A DNA stretch of 64,000 nucleotides, taken from assembly GCF_016725325.1 (NCBI RefSeq), contig NZ_CP068083.1, positions 1,984,001-2,048,000 on the forward strand. Reading direction: 5' to 3'. The DNA is from Sphingobacterium spiritivorum (GTDB lineage: Bacteria > Bacteroidota > Bacteroidia > Sphingobacteriales > Sphingobacteriaceae). A model generated the notes under the pieces. It saw only the letters and a list, made by a program, of their open reading frames with translations, did not search any database and was not told the DNA's origin. Shown here one piece after another: positions 33,247 through 42,551 of the stretch (position 1 is its first letter; each line of letters starts with the position of its first letter). A program made the position numbers and the translations under genes.

Positions 33247-34119
33247 TTAGTCTTTAGGCGGGTATTGATTTCGGCGACGGTATATTTTTGGAGAGCAACC
33301 CACTTCTTTGGTAAACAAAGAACTGAAATTGTTCTCGTCTTTATATCCAAGTGCATAAGCGATCTCTTTAATACTTTTATGTGTGTTTGTTAATTTACGC
33401 TTCGCTTCCTGTGTAATATGTTCGAGAATAATCTCTTTTGGTGTTTTACCCAGGACCTGTCTTGTGGCAGCTGTAAGTTTACGGGAGCTAACCTGCAATA
33501 GATCCGCATAAAATTTGACAGATTTCTCTGTTGCAAGATGTTGTTCCAATAATTTCCCGAAATATCTGCTTAGAAATTCTTCAGAATTTTCGCTGTGAAT
33601 ATATTCGATATGATGCGGATTATAGATCATCCCCAATAGCAGTATCTGTTCTAACAGATTGTGCAGAAGATCCTGATATATCTTCTCTTTGTATTTATCT
33701 CTTATATTATATAGCAGATTAATCAGATTTGTAGAATATAAAATTCCTTCCTCAGACAACTGAAATAAATTGATATTCTCTTTAAAGAGTGGACTTTGGC
33801 TTAAGAAAAATGTGTCTCTGGATGATTGAGCATAAAAGTCTGTTGTAAAATAAAGGACATGCATATGTGCATCACCCTGAGGAATAAAGCGTGTCGCTAT
33901 ATTTGGATTAATATAGGCGAGTGTGTGCGGTGCAAGCTCAACTTCTGAATCTCCAATATATAACCTGTATGGCTTATCCTGAGTCAATAGAATAATATAA
34001 ACATCCCTTCGGATATTGTTAAACGCCTGGGGAAGATGATGATGTATACTGTCTGATAAATGTATTCCGAAGTCAATAGGCATAGAAATAGTCCTTGTGT
34101 TACAGTTTTCCATTGACAT
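33247..34119 (-). CDS. AraC-family transcriptional regulator
   Basis: 290 residues (ATG at 34119; a second ATG at 34113). An N-terminal cupin-like sensing domain is followed by two helix-turn-helix units: FYADLLQVSSRKLTAATRQV and SIKEIAYALGYKDENNFSSLFTKEVGCSPKIYR. It is on the same strand as, and 110 bases upstream of, the fimbria-like genes, so it is the likely regulator of them. Inducer unknown. Confidence 0.85.
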   Translation of the reverse strand: MSMENCNTRTISMPIDFGIHLSDSIHHHLPQAFNNIRRDVYIILLTQDKPYRLYIGDSEVELAPHTLAYINPNIATRFIPQGDAHMHVLYFTTDFYAQSSRDTFFLSQSPLFKENINLFQLSEEGILYSTNLINLLYNIRDKYKEKIYQDLLHNLLEQILLLGMIYNPHHIEYIHSENSEEFLSRYFGKLLEQHLATEKSVKFYADLLQVSSRKLTAATRQVLGKTPKEIILEHITQEAKRKLTNTHKSIKEIAYALGYKDENNFSSLFTKEVGCSPKIYRRRNQYPPKD

Positions 34120-34593
34120 ATAACCACAGCCAGAAAAAGTCTGTACAATACTCTTTCCCGTAATAAATGTTTTTCTGACGAAACGTTGGTAGATGTCTCT
34201 GGTATTCTGGATGCTAATATAGCTATAGCGTATGGATAGTACAAGTTTTGAAGAGATATATCCGGATTATATTTAGGATATGAAGTACTTTCTTCGAAAC
34301 TCTGTTTATAACCTAATGTTAACTGAAATGAATGAAAATTTAGGTTCAGGTTTATTTCGGGTTTTTTGGTATGTTTTTGATATATAGGTGTTTGTGCTGT
34401 TATTTAAAGTTTTTGAAAGTAATGCATGTATATAAGTCCTGTTTATTTATTTAAAAAAAACGTACCTGCTTGTTGAAAAGAATTGTATTTTTACGGTTTA
34501 TTGGGATAGGAATGGTGCCTTGGACTGATTATTGCTGTGCCAAAGCATTATAGAAATTTTTAATACCATATCAATCTTTATTCAGCAGAATAT
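34120..34593. other. Divergent intergenic region, 474 bases
   Basis: AT-rich gap between the divergent AraC gene and the Wza-like export gene. No full TAnnTTTG promoter on either strand; the closest is TATTTTTA near 34486. No convincing ORF, RNA gene or repeat was seen. Confidence 0.5.
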
Positions 34594-35373
34594 ATGAATA
34601 TCAATTTATCGAGAGCTTTTTTCTTTTCACTGCTTCTTCTTTCCCTGATCGGAATGTTTTCCTGCGGGTCGCGCAAAGAGATTATTTATCTACAGCCTGA
34701 CTCTACTCAGATCAGTACAATTTATCAGCAGCATATTCCCAAGATTCAGCCGAACGATATTTTGGCGATCTCGGTTTCAGCAGCAGATATAAAAGCTACC
34801 CAGCCTTTTAATCAACAGAATGTGTATCAGATGAGTGCTGGGTCCGCTACAGATATGGCTTTTAAACCTACCTATACTGTTGATGACAACGGAGATATTG
34901 ATTTTCCTGTATTAGGAAAATTAAAATTAGGAGGATTGACACGTCTGGAAGCAATGGATCTGATCCGTCAGCGATTGAAAACCTATATATTAGATCCGGG
35001 CGTAAATATTTCATACAACAATTTTAAGGTAACCGTCGTTGGAGAGGTCGTAAAACCCGGTACATATACGTTGAATAATGAACGTGTGACTATATTTGAA
35101 GCCTTAGGACTGGCTGGAGATATGACAATGAAAGGGATGCGAAATAATGTGCTGGTCATCAGGGAGATTGATGGAACTAAGACTATGAACAGAATAGACC
35201 TTACAAAACAAGACGCACTTAATTCACCTTTCTATTATCTCGCTCAAAACGATGTAGTATATGTAGAGCCAAACGGTTCTCAGATTAGAAATGCCAATTA
35301 TGGCCAGAATACCAATATCATTATCTCAATTGCGGGATTAATTATTACCATTATATCCGTTATTGTACGTTAA
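34594..35373 (+). CDS. Wza-like polysaccharide export lipoprotein
   Basis: 259 residues. Lipobox FSCG with Cys24. Poly_export domain (KIQPNDILAISVSA, YTVDDNGDIDFPVLGKLKLGGLT) and one SLBB domain (VTVVGEVVKPGTYTL, TIFEALGLAGDM), then a single C-terminal hydrophobic helix (IIISIAGLIITIISVIV). Forms the outer-membrane exit of Wzx/Wzy-dependent capsule or EPS, with the Wzc-like kinase encoded 6 bases downstream. Confidence 0.88.
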   Translation: MNINLSRAFFFSLLLLSLIGMFSCGSRKEIIYLQPDSTQISTIYQQHIPKIQPNDILAISVSAADIKATQPFNQQNVYQMSAGSATDMAFKPTYTVDDNGDIDFPVLGKLKLGGLTRLEAMDLIRQRLKTYILDPGVNISYNNFKVTVVGEVVKPGTYTLNNERVTIFEALGLAGDMTMKGMRNNVLVIREIDGTKTMNRIDLTKQDALNSPFYYLAQNDVVYVEPNGSQIRNANYGQNTNIIISIAGLIITIISVIVR

Positions 35374-35379
35374 TATTAT

Positions 35380-37797
35380 ATGACTCCAAAACCCAACCAT
35401 ACCCTGCCTAATGCTTCTATGGAAAGCGAAGGAGAAGAATTGAATTTAAAAGCGTTATTCGAGCAATATTTGTTTTACTGGAAATGGTTTATTATTTCCA
35501 TATTTGCAATACTTGCTTTAGCCTTCTTATATCTGCGCTATACACCTAAGCAATATGCAGTAGATGCAAAGATTCTGTTACCAGATGAAAAGAGTGCAAA
35601 GGGAGAATTGGCTGGACTATCTGATCTGGCTGAAATGGCCGGTTCGTCCGCTACATCCTCACAGGTAATGGACCAGATCGATGTCTTGAAGTCCCGAAGA
35701 TTAGTAGGCAAAGTGGTGGATAAATTAAATTTATCTACAAATTATAGTGTTAAAGGACGTCTGACCTCTCAGGACATTACCGAACAGCAATCTCCCTTTA
35801 AATGGGTGCTCTTGAATCAATCTTCAGAATACAGAGATTCCGTTAATGGAAACTTCATTGTAGAAGTGTTGTCAAATACAAAATTTTCACTTAAGAATCT
35901 TAAAACAAAAGAAGTAGGAACTTTTGATTTTGGAAAAAAAATCAAAACCACAATTGGAGAAATTCTACTCATTCCAAATGGGAATCAATTAGAGCTAGCT
36001 AAGAGTTTCTCCTACGGAATTACTATTGTACCAAAAAAGAAAATGGTACTGGGTCTGATTAAGGGAATTAATATTACACCTAATCAGGAAAAGCAATCTA
36101 ATATTATCAACTTTTCCATGACGGCTAATTCAAAAGAAAAAGCAGAACAGATTATAGATGAACTGATCAACCAATATAATACAGATCTGACAGAGGATAA
36201 ACACAAATTGACCCGTGCTACCTCTAAATTTATAGGGGATCGTCTGGCTATTATTACTGGGGACCTAACAGGTGTAGATCGGGAGGCCGAAAAATTCAAA
36301 GAAGGAAATCGCCTGACAGATATAGAGGCTGAAGCAAGGTTATATTTGGAGACGGCCAGTGAATCGGATAAAAAGGTCATGGAGCAGCAAACGCAATTAG
36401 GCCTAGTCGATTTTATGAAAGAATCTATTCAGTCTAATAATACGGAATTGTTGCCTACTAATGTGGGATTACAGGATTTATCTATAGAGAAGACAATAGC
36501 AGAATATAATAAGATGGTATTGGAGCGAGATGACATGTTAAAGTCTTCAACTCCAGAAAACCCTGTAGTAAAAAATCTGAATGATAATATCCGCGTACTC
36601 AATAATAACCTGCTTCGCTCTTTAAATAATTACAGAACTTCCGTTCAGCTTTCACTTAATGCTGCAAAAGGCAAAAAATCAGAGTTGCAGGGTAAATTAA
36701 GTAATCTCCCTCAACAGGAAAGAGGCTACCGAGATATTTCCAGACAGCAACAGATTGTAGAATCGCTCTACCTCTTCTTGCTACAGAAAAGAGAAGAGAA
36801 CGAGATCAAAGCTGCTGCTACTCCTGATAATCTGAAAATAATTGATAAAGCATTTGGTTCTGATATTCCTGTTGCGCCTAAAAAGAGTATTGTATTGCTT
36901 GGGGCACTGATATTAGGAGTATTAATTCCTTTTGGAGTGTTGTACATCAAATTTCTGATGGATAATAAGGTGCATTCCAGGAAAGATATTGAAGAAAAAC
37001 TATCTGCTCCTATTCTGGGAGAAGTTCCGTCTGCTAAGGATCCTATTATCAAAGAGAATGACCGTAGTTCACTGGCAGAAGCATTCCGGATTTTACGAAC
37101 AAACATTTCCTTTATGCTGGGAAATCGGAAAGGAAGCTCATCTGTTATGTTCATTACTTCCACTACGTCAGGAGAAGGTAAATCCTTTGTGTCGACCAAC
37201 CTTGCCCGTATTCTGGCCATGTCTGGTAAGAGTGTGGTATTGATCGGAGCTGATATACGTAGTCCGAAGGTATTGGATTATTTAGGATTATCGCATCTTC
37301 AACATACTAATATCGGAATCACACAATTCCTGATTAATCCGGAAATGCCTATTGATAACATTATTATCAAAAAGCCCGGATCTTACGATTTTGATGTCAT
37401 TTATTCCGGATATGTAGCTCCTAACCCTGCTGAATTACTGATGAACGGACATTTTAATGATGTGATCGAATATTGCAGAACACATTATGACTATGTGCTT
37501 GTAGATACAGCTCCCGTGAGTCTGGTAACAGATACACTACTGATCGCTGATAATGCCGATCTTACCATTTATGTAGCCCGGGCCAATTATCTGGATAAGC
37601 GCTTGCTGAATGTTCCAAAAGAGCTGTATGAGAAAGGCAAATTGAAAAATATGGCTGTAGTGATTAATGATGTGGATTTTGCCAGAGGTTACGGCTATGG
37701 CTATGGTTACGGCTACGGCTATGGAGATACAGGTGAAGTGTCTTTACGTAAGCGCTTAAAAAATCTGATCTTCGGAAAAGATAAGAACAGAATTTAA
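35380..37797 (+). CDS. Wzc-like BY-kinase / chain-length regulator
   Basis: 805 residues. TM1 about 36-55, a Wzz/GumC periplasmic region with coiled coil (about 60-500), TM2 about 505-528, then a CpsD-type tyrosine kinase: Walker A in STTSGEGKSF (about 595), Walker A' VVLIGADIRSP, Walker B VLVDTAP. The C-terminus carries a Tyr-Gly ladder with Tyr at 771, 773, 775, 777, 779 and 781, the expected autophosphorylation cluster. Controls polymer export and length with the Wza-like protein; the CpsB-like phosphatase at 10437-11228 is its probable antagonist. Confidence 0.92.
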   Translation: MTPKPNHTLPNASMESEGEELNLKALFEQYLFYWKWFIISIFAILALAFLYLRYTPKQYAVDAKILLPDEKSAKGELAGLSDLAEMAGSSATSSQVMDQIDVLKSRRLVGKVVDKLNLSTNYSVKGRLTSQDITEQQSPFKWVLLNQSSEYRDSVNGNFIVEVLSNTKFSLKNLKTKEVGTFDFGKKIKTTIGEILLIPNGNQLELAKSFSYGITIVPKKKMVLGLIKGINITPNQEKQSNIINFSMTANSKEKAEQIIDELINQYNTDLTEDKHKLTRATSKFIGDRLAIITGDLTGVDREAEKFKEGNRLTDIEAEARLYLETASESDKKVMEQQTQLGLVDFMKESIQSNNTELLPTNVGLQDLSIEKTIAEYNKMVLERDDMLKSSTPENPVVKNLNDNIRVLNNNLLRSLNNYRTSVQLSLNAAKGKKSELQGKLSNLPQQERGYRDISRQQQIVESLYLFLLQKREENEIKAAATPDNLKIIDKAFGSDIPVAPKKSIVLLGALILGVLIPFGVLYIKFLMDNKVHSRKDIEEKLSAPILGEVPSAKDPIIKENDRSSLAEAFRILRTNISFMLGNRKGSSSVMFITSTTSGEGKSFVSTNLARILAMSGKSVVLIGADIRSPKVLDYLGLSHLQHTNIGITQFLINPEMPIDNIIIKKPGSYDFDVIYSGYVAPNPAELLMNGHFNDVIEYCRTHYDYVLVDTAPVSLVTDTLLIADNADLTIYVARANYLDKRLLNVPKELYEKGKLKNMAVVINDVDFARGYGYGYGYGYGYGDTGEVSLRKRLKNLIFGKDKNRI
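37687..37725 (+). repeat. Tyr-Gly codon repeat in the kinase tail
   Basis: Six alternating Gly-Tyr codon pairs plus a Gly (GGY TAY units, mixed third bases). The mixed codons argue for selection on the protein rather than a recent DNA slippage repeat. Confidence 0.7.
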
Positions 37798-37823
37798 TGA
37801 ATTCTATTCTATAAAGGATGCTG

Positions 37824-37864
37824 AGAGCGGGACGTTAAAATTGACATTCCGCTCTTCTTTTTTG
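37824..37864 (+). terminator. Terminator after the Wza-Wzc genes
   Basis: Stem AGAGCGGGA / TTCCGCTCT (one G-U pair) with 14-base loop, then TCTTCTTTTTTT. Its T-run runs into the -33 box of the next gene. Confidence 0.7.
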
Positions 37865-37895
37865 GTACAAGGTCTGGGTTTATCTTGTATATTTG
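37861..37895 (+). promoter_or_regulatory. Promoter for the beta-barrel gene
   Basis: TTTG at 37861-37864, 23 bases, TATATTTG at 37888-37895; the -7 box matches TAnnTTTG fully. ATG follows 22 bases later. Confidence 0.55.
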
Positions 37896-37917
37896 AGAAA
37901 CACTTATTTTATATTAT

Positions 37918-38550
37918 ATGAAAAGACTTTGCATAATATTAGCTTTTATCTGTATGAGTGTTGCGGTACATGCGCAATATAAATCGAAGATTGAATTCGG
38001 AGTCAAAGGTGGATTAGCCTTCCCTACTTTTCAATTTGCTGAGGGAGGAAATCCAAGGACATACCTGTCCGGTTTTGTCGGAGGATTTATAGACCTGCCT
38101 GTTGCACAATATTTTTCAATCCAGCCTGGAGTTTCACTTGTAGGTAAAGGTTATAATGATAAATTTTTCGAAAGTGAAACGAGTTATGGTAACCTGAAGA
38201 CCAGACTTTGGGTAGTTGAAATCCCTCTTCATATCGTCGGTAAGATGTTGATCGGAAATGATCAGTTGCAATTTGGTGCCGGCCCTTATATTGGATTTAA
38301 CCTTTCGGGAAAACAAAAGTTTGAAGGTCAGAGTGATGTTTACAAAAGCGGAACTATTGATTTTGAGTTCGATGGTAAAGATATGAAAAGACAGGATTAT
38401 GGAATTAGCCTGATGGCTAATTATAAATTTGAAAACGGTTTACTGGTCAATATGGGTTATGGCCTGGGCTTATCTAATCTATATGGTAGTAACATTGACA
38501 ATACAGCCAAAAACAGAGTATTATCACTTGGCGTAGGAATTCAATTATAA
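37918..38550 (+). CDS. Outer-membrane beta-barrel protein (PorT-like)
   Basis: 210 residues, signal peptide about 1-20 (VHAQ). Begins IEFGVKGGLAFPTF, continues with amphipathic strands (YFSIQPGVSLVGKGY, LQFGAGPYIGFNLSG) and ends VLSLGVGIQL, the small eight-stranded 'outer membrane protein beta-barrel/PorT' type abundant in Bacteroidota. No specific function. It has its own promoter and is followed by a shared terminator. Confidence 0.75.
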   Translation: MKRLCIILAFICMSVAVHAQYKSKIEFGVKGGLAFPTFQFAEGGNPRTYLSGFVGGFIDLPVAQYFSIQPGVSLVGKGYNDKFFESETSYGNLKTRLWVVEIPLHIVGKMLIGNDQLQFGAGPYIGFNLSGKQKFEGQSDVYKSGTIDFEFDGKDMKRQDYGISLMANYKFENGLLVNMGYGLGLSNLYGSNIDNTAKNRVLSLGVGIQL

Positions 38551-38597
38551 AAAACAACTGTCTCCTGTAGTCCAATAGAGCAGGAGACAGTTGTTTT
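38551..38597. terminator. Bidirectional terminator hairpin
   Basis: Perfect 17-bp stem AAAACAACTGTCTCCTG / CAGGAGACAGTTGTTTT with 13-base loop between convergent genes. The right arm reaches the stop codon of the dehydrogenase gene. Confidence 0.85.
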
Positions 38598-39981
38598 ATT
38601 CGCCGATTGCGTAGTATTTAAAATCTAATTCTTCAAGTTGTTTACGGTTCAGTAATTTTCGCCCGTCAAATACAAAAGCCGGTTTTTTCATTAGGGTCTT
38701 TATTTGCGCCCAATCATAGTTTTTGAATTCATCCCACTCCGTCAGGATAGCCACAGCGTGAGCTTTATCAGCGGCTTCCGTGGGGTTTTGCACAACCTTT
38801 ACCAAACGTCTGTTTTCATCCGGGCTACGGGAGTTGAGGTAATCCAGATCGGCATATATTTTCTCTGCAGAAACCTTTGGATCATAGACGACTATTTCAG
38901 CCTCTTCATTTAAAAGGTAATCTGCCACATAGATCGCCGCCGATTCGCGGGTATCATTGGTGTCTTTTTTGAATGCCCAGCCATAAAATGCAATTTTCTT
39001 TCCGGATACGGTGTTGTAAAGCGTTTGGATAATATGATCTGCAAATCTTCGTTTCTGGTGATCATTCATCAGAATGACTTGCTCCCAATAATCAGCGACT
39101 TCATGTAAATTATAGCTTCTTGCAATATAAACCAGATTAAGGATGTCCTTTTGAAAACAAGAGCCTCCGAAACCTACTGAGGCTTTTAAGAATTTGGGCC
39201 CAATTCTGGAGTCCATGCCAATTGCTTTAGCGACCTCATCCACATTTGCCCCGGTTTTTTCACACAATTCTGAGATAGAATTAATGGAAGAAACACGTTG
39301 TGCCAGGAAAGCATTGGCTGTAAGTTTGGAAAGTTCAGAAGACCACAAATTAGTAGTTATAATCTTGCTGCGATCTACCCATGTGGCATAGATTTCAACC
39401 AAAGCTTCTATTGCCTCTTCACTCTCGCCACCTATTAATACACGATCCGGATGCAACAAATCCTGTACGGCAGTACCTTCAGCCAGAAACTCTGGATTAG
39501 ACAGGATATGGAAGTTTACTCCGTTGCCAGTGTTGTCCAGTATGTTTTTTAAAGCAGCAGCAGTGCGTACAGGAAGGGTAGATTTTTCTACTACAATCTT
39601 ATCTGCAGTGGCTACTTCCGCAATCTGACGAGCGCAAAGTTCGATATATTTAAGATCAGCAGCTTTTCCCTTACCTTTTCCATAGTTTTTGGTAGGGGTG
39701 TTGACCGAAATAAAGATCATGTCTGCTTCGTCTATAGCCTTGTTCACATCTGTTGAAAAGAAAAGATTACGTCCGCGGGCTTCTTCTACAATAGAAGCCA
39801 GTCCCGGTTCAAAAACAGGAAGATTATCCAGATCTACATCATTCCAGGCTTCAATACGATTACTGTTTACATCGACAACAGTAATTTGAATATCCGGACA
39901 CTGTTTTGCAATAACGGACATCGTAGGACCTCCGACATAACCCGCTCCGATACAACATATTTTCTTAATTCTTCTTTTCAT
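38596..39981 (-). CDS. ugd: UDP-glucose 6-dehydrogenase, animal-like
   Basis: 461 residues from the ATG at 39981; an in-frame extension to 40152 is not expected because the Rossmann motif [13 protein letters not shown] must lie near the N-terminus. Other motifs: [39 protein letters not shown], and the catalytic Cys in [10 protein letters not shown]. Oxidizes UDP-glucose to UDP-glucuronate for surface polysaccharide. Sequence and length resemble animal UGDH (as remembered) more than typical short bacterial Ugd. Convergent with the beta-barrel gene. Confidence 0.93.
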   Translation of the reverse strand: MKRRIKKICCIGAGYVGGPTMSVIAKQCPDIQITVVDVNSNRIEAWNDVDLDNLPVFEPGLASIVEEARGRNLFFSTDVNKAIDEADMIFISVNTPTKNYGKGKGKAADLKYIELCARQIAEVATADKIVVEKSTLPVRTAAALKNILDNTGNGVNFHILSNPEFLAEGTAVQDLLHPDRVLIGGESEEAIEALVEIYATWVDRSKIITTNLWSSELSKLTANAFLAQRVSSINSISELCEKTGANVDEVAKAIGMDSRIGPKFLKASVGFGGSCFQKDILNLVYIARSYNLHEVADYWEQVILMNDHQKRRFADHIIQTLYNTVSGKKIAFYGWAFKKDTNDTRESAAIYVADYLLNEEAEIVVYDPKVSAEKIYADLDYLNSRSPDENRRLVKVVQNPTEAADKAHAVAILTEWDEFKNYDWAQIKTLMKKPAFVFDGRKLLNRKQLEELDFKYYAIGE

Positions 39982-39998
39982 ACTTATGAATTGTGATG

Positions 39999-40006
39999 CA
40001 AAAATA
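39999..40006 (-). promoter_or_regulatory. -7 element for ugd
   Basis: Minus strand TATTTTTG, a full match, 17 bases before the ATG. A TTTG is present at only 14-base spacing (40024-40021), shorter than usual. The choice of ATG at 39981 fits this element. Confidence 0.45.
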
Positions 40007-40191
40007 AGGAATAATAACGGCAAATCTACTGTGGGAAAGTCCCTTAAACGTAAGGTTTTTCTGTAATATATAGGCCTGAGCAGAATCTGTATATTTTGCT
40101 GGTCACGAAAGTATTTGCTACTTTGTTGCAAGTAATGATTTTGTCTACTCAATCCTATTGCCTAATTTTACTAACATAAAAGGAAGATGCT

Positions 40192-42177
40192 GTGATTAAA
40201 AAGGAAACGATAGATAAAGTGTTGGATACGGCCCGTATTGAAGAGGTCGTAGGAGATTTCGTAGACCTCAAAAAGCGGGGAACTTCTCTGATCGGAAATT
40301 GTCCTTTTCATAATGAGAAGACACCTTCTTTTCACGTATCAGTGGCTAAAGGTATTTATAAATGTTTTGGTTGCGGGGCAGGTGGTGATGCGCTGAAATT
40401 TGTGATGGATCTGGAGAAATATTCCTATCCGGAAGCTATCCGTTATCTTGCAAATAAATATCATATAGATGTAGAAGAACAGGAGCGTAGCCCGGCACAG
40501 ATGGCAGCACAGGACAAACGTGAAAGTCTGTATGTACTGAGCCAATGGGCAGGGAAATTTTTCAAGGACAATATGTGGCAGACAGATATGGGGCAATCCA
40601 TTGGTCTGGCTTATTTCAAAGAAAGAGGATACCGGGAAGATATTATAAAAAAGTTTGAACTCGGATATTCTCCGGATCAGTGGACCGCTCTTGTTGAAGC
40701 GGCCAAAACTGCAGGTTTTCAGGAAGAATATCTTAAAGAAATCGGACTCTCTATACAACGGGATGACGGCAGTATGTACGATCGTTTCCGGGGAAGGGTT
40801 ATGTTTCCCATACAAAACCTTACAGGTCGAGTTATCGGCTTTGGTGGCCGGACCCTGAAAACTGAAAAAAGTGTTCCAAAGTATGTCAATTCTCCCGAAA
40901 GTGAAATCTATCATAAATCGGATGTACTTTACGGACTTAACTTTGCAAAGAAGGCAATAGTTGATGCGGATAACTGTTATCTGGTAGAGGGGTATGCAGA
41001 TGTATTGTCTGTACATCAGGCAGGTGTGGAGAATGTTGTGTCCTCGTCCGGTACTTCACTGACATCCGGACAGATCCGGTTGATTTCCAGGTTTACAAAG
41101 AATGTTACCATCCTGTATGACGGTGATACGGCAGGAATAAAGGCATCACTGCGGGGAACAGATATGTTGCTGGAGGAAGGACTGAATGTAAAAATTCTTT
41201 TATTTCCGGACGGGAATGACCCTGATTCTTATGTGCAGAAATTCGGATCAGATGCCTTTAAGAAATATATAGCGGATCATCAGGAAGATTTTATTTTTTT
41301 TAAAACAAACATCCTCCTGAAAGATGCCGAAAATGATCCCATAAAGCGTGCTGATGTTATCCGGGACGTTGTAGAAAGTATTGCTTTGATACCGGATGAG
41401 ATTAAGGTAGCTGTATTTATACGTCAGTGTAGCAACCTGCTGGATATAGAAGAGCGGGTATTGCTTTCTGAACTGAATAATATCCGGGTTAAAAAGGCAA
41501 AGGATGTTGATAAGAAAAATCAGCGTAACCCGCCCGCTTCTTCCTCCCCTTTTTCTCTGTCTGAGGGAGATGGGCCACCTGCGGATTTCTTTATGACGGA
41601 TGAAGAACGTGGAGGTCCGGCTCCCGAACCCGAACATAAAATCACTCCTGAGATTCTTCAGGAACGTGAAATCATTCGCATACTGCTCAATTATGGAGAT
41701 TATCTGGCGACCTGGGAAGGAGACGGAGATATTCCTATTGCACCATTATTACTGGGCAGTATCGATGATGTAGAATTCGAAGATAAGCCGAGTGCTTATA
41801 TCCTTAGTGTATATAAAGAATACGCTGAAAGATTTGAAATACCTCAGGCTAAACAGTTTTTTTCACATGAAGACCGGCTGGTTTCCGATCTGGCCATAAC
41901 CTGTGTTGCATCACCTTATAATCTAAGTCCTAACTGGAATGATGATAAGCGAAAGATATATGTCACACAGGAATATGAATTACTTAAAAACCTGGTGATA
42001 CAGGCGATCTATCGCATCAAAAAGCGTAAAGTAGAATCCGAAATGCTCAGAATCCGGGAAGAGTTAAGGACAGAGCAGGAGCAGGCAAATCTGGAAATAC
42101 TATTGAGTAAATATCAGAAACTGAAAGAGGCAGAACGCGTATTAGGAGATTTTCTGGGCAATACTATTGTGAAGTAA
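40192..42177 (+). CDS. dnaG: DNA primase
   Basis: 661 residues, GTG start with AGGAAG upstream. CHC2 zinc finger: Cys37, His40, Cys58, Cys61 (NCPFHNEKTPSF, YKCFGCGAG). DnaG core with GRVMFPI and VIGFGGR, TOPRIM domain (YLVEGYADVLSVHQAG, SSSGTSLT, LYDGDTAGIKA), and a helical C-terminal DnaB-binding region with a Pro/Ser-rich insertion around 445-485. Makes RNA primers for replication. Short spacing to yraN suggests co-transcription. Confidence 0.96.
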   Translation: MIKKETIDKVLDTARIEEVVGDFVDLKKRGTSLIGNCPFHNEKTPSFHVSVAKGIYKCFGCGAGGDALKFVMDLEKYSYPEAIRYLANKYHIDVEEQERSPAQMAAQDKRESLYVLSQWAGKFFKDNMWQTDMGQSIGLAYFKERGYREDIIKKFELGYSPDQWTALVEAAKTAGFQEEYLKEIGLSIQRDDGSMYDRFRGRVMFPIQNLTGRVIGFGGRTLKTEKSVPKYVNSPESEIYHKSDVLYGLNFAKKAIVDADNCYLVEGYADVLSVHQAGVENVVSSSGTSLTSGQIRLISRFTKNVTILYDGDTAGIKASLRGTDMLLEEGLNVKILLFPDGNDPDSYVQKFGSDAFKKYIADHQEDFIFFKTNILLKDAENDPIKRADVIRDVVESIALIPDEIKVAVFIRQCSNLLDIEERVLLSELNNIRVKKAKDVDKKNQRNPPASSSPFSLSEGDGPPADFFMTDEERGGPAPEPEHKITPEILQEREIIRILLNYGDYLATWEGDGDIPIAPLLLGSIDDVEFEDKPSAYILSVYKEYAERFEIPQAKQFFSHEDRLVSDLAITCVASPYNLSPNWNDDKRKIYVTQEYELLKNLVIQAIYRIKKRKVESEMLRIREELRTEQEQANLEILLSKYQKLKEAERVLGDFLGNTIVK

Positions 42178-42178
42178 T

Positions 42179-42535
42179 ATGGCAAAACATCTGGAACAAG
42201 GTAAGAAGGGAGAGCAAATGGCATTGTCTCATCTGACTGCCTTGGGATACCAGATTTTAGCCCTTAACTGGAGGACAGGAAAACTGGAAGTCGATATATT
42301 GGCTTATGATGGTGATATTCTTGTTTTTGTAGAAGTGAAGACAAGAGCCTCAATTGCTCACGGTGAACCTGCTGAGTTTGTAGATATACATAAACAACGA
42401 AAACTGATTCGCGCAGCCCGGGCCTGTATAGAAGAGCGAGAGCATCTTGGAGATATACGCTTTGATATTGTGTCTGTTTATCTTGGCGATCCCCCGCGTA
42501 TCAATTTGATAAAGGATGCGTTTTGGAGTGAATAA
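42179..42535 (+). CDS. yraN: YraN family (UPF0102) nuclease-like protein
   Basis: 118 residues, starting one base after the primase stop. Motifs: GKKGEQMALSHL, ILALNWRTGKLEVDILAYDGDILVFVEVKTR (the E-x-D-x-x..E-V-K core of endonuclease-like folds). The family is widespread but its role is not settled; a nuclease fold related to Holliday-junction resolvases is accepted. Confidence 0.9.
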   Translation: MAKHLEQGKKGEQMALSHLTALGYQILALNWRTGKLEVDILAYDGDILVFVEVKTRASIAHGEPAEFVDIHKQRKLIRAARACIEEREHLGDIRFDIVSVYLGDPPRINLIKDAFWSE

Positions 42536-42551
42536 TAAGTATTCTAATATA

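Noticed and set aside
39982..40152. N-terminal extension of the UDP-glucose dehydrogenase
   Set aside because: Would place 57 residues without domain character before the Rossmann motif, and the extension spans a good -7 box; ATG 39981 fits the family.
40339..41016. 225-codon open frame on the minus strand
   Set aside because: Lies wholly antisense to dnaG, whose zinc finger and TOPRIM motifs are clear; composition is Cys/Ile/Tyr-rich shadow sequence with no start context.
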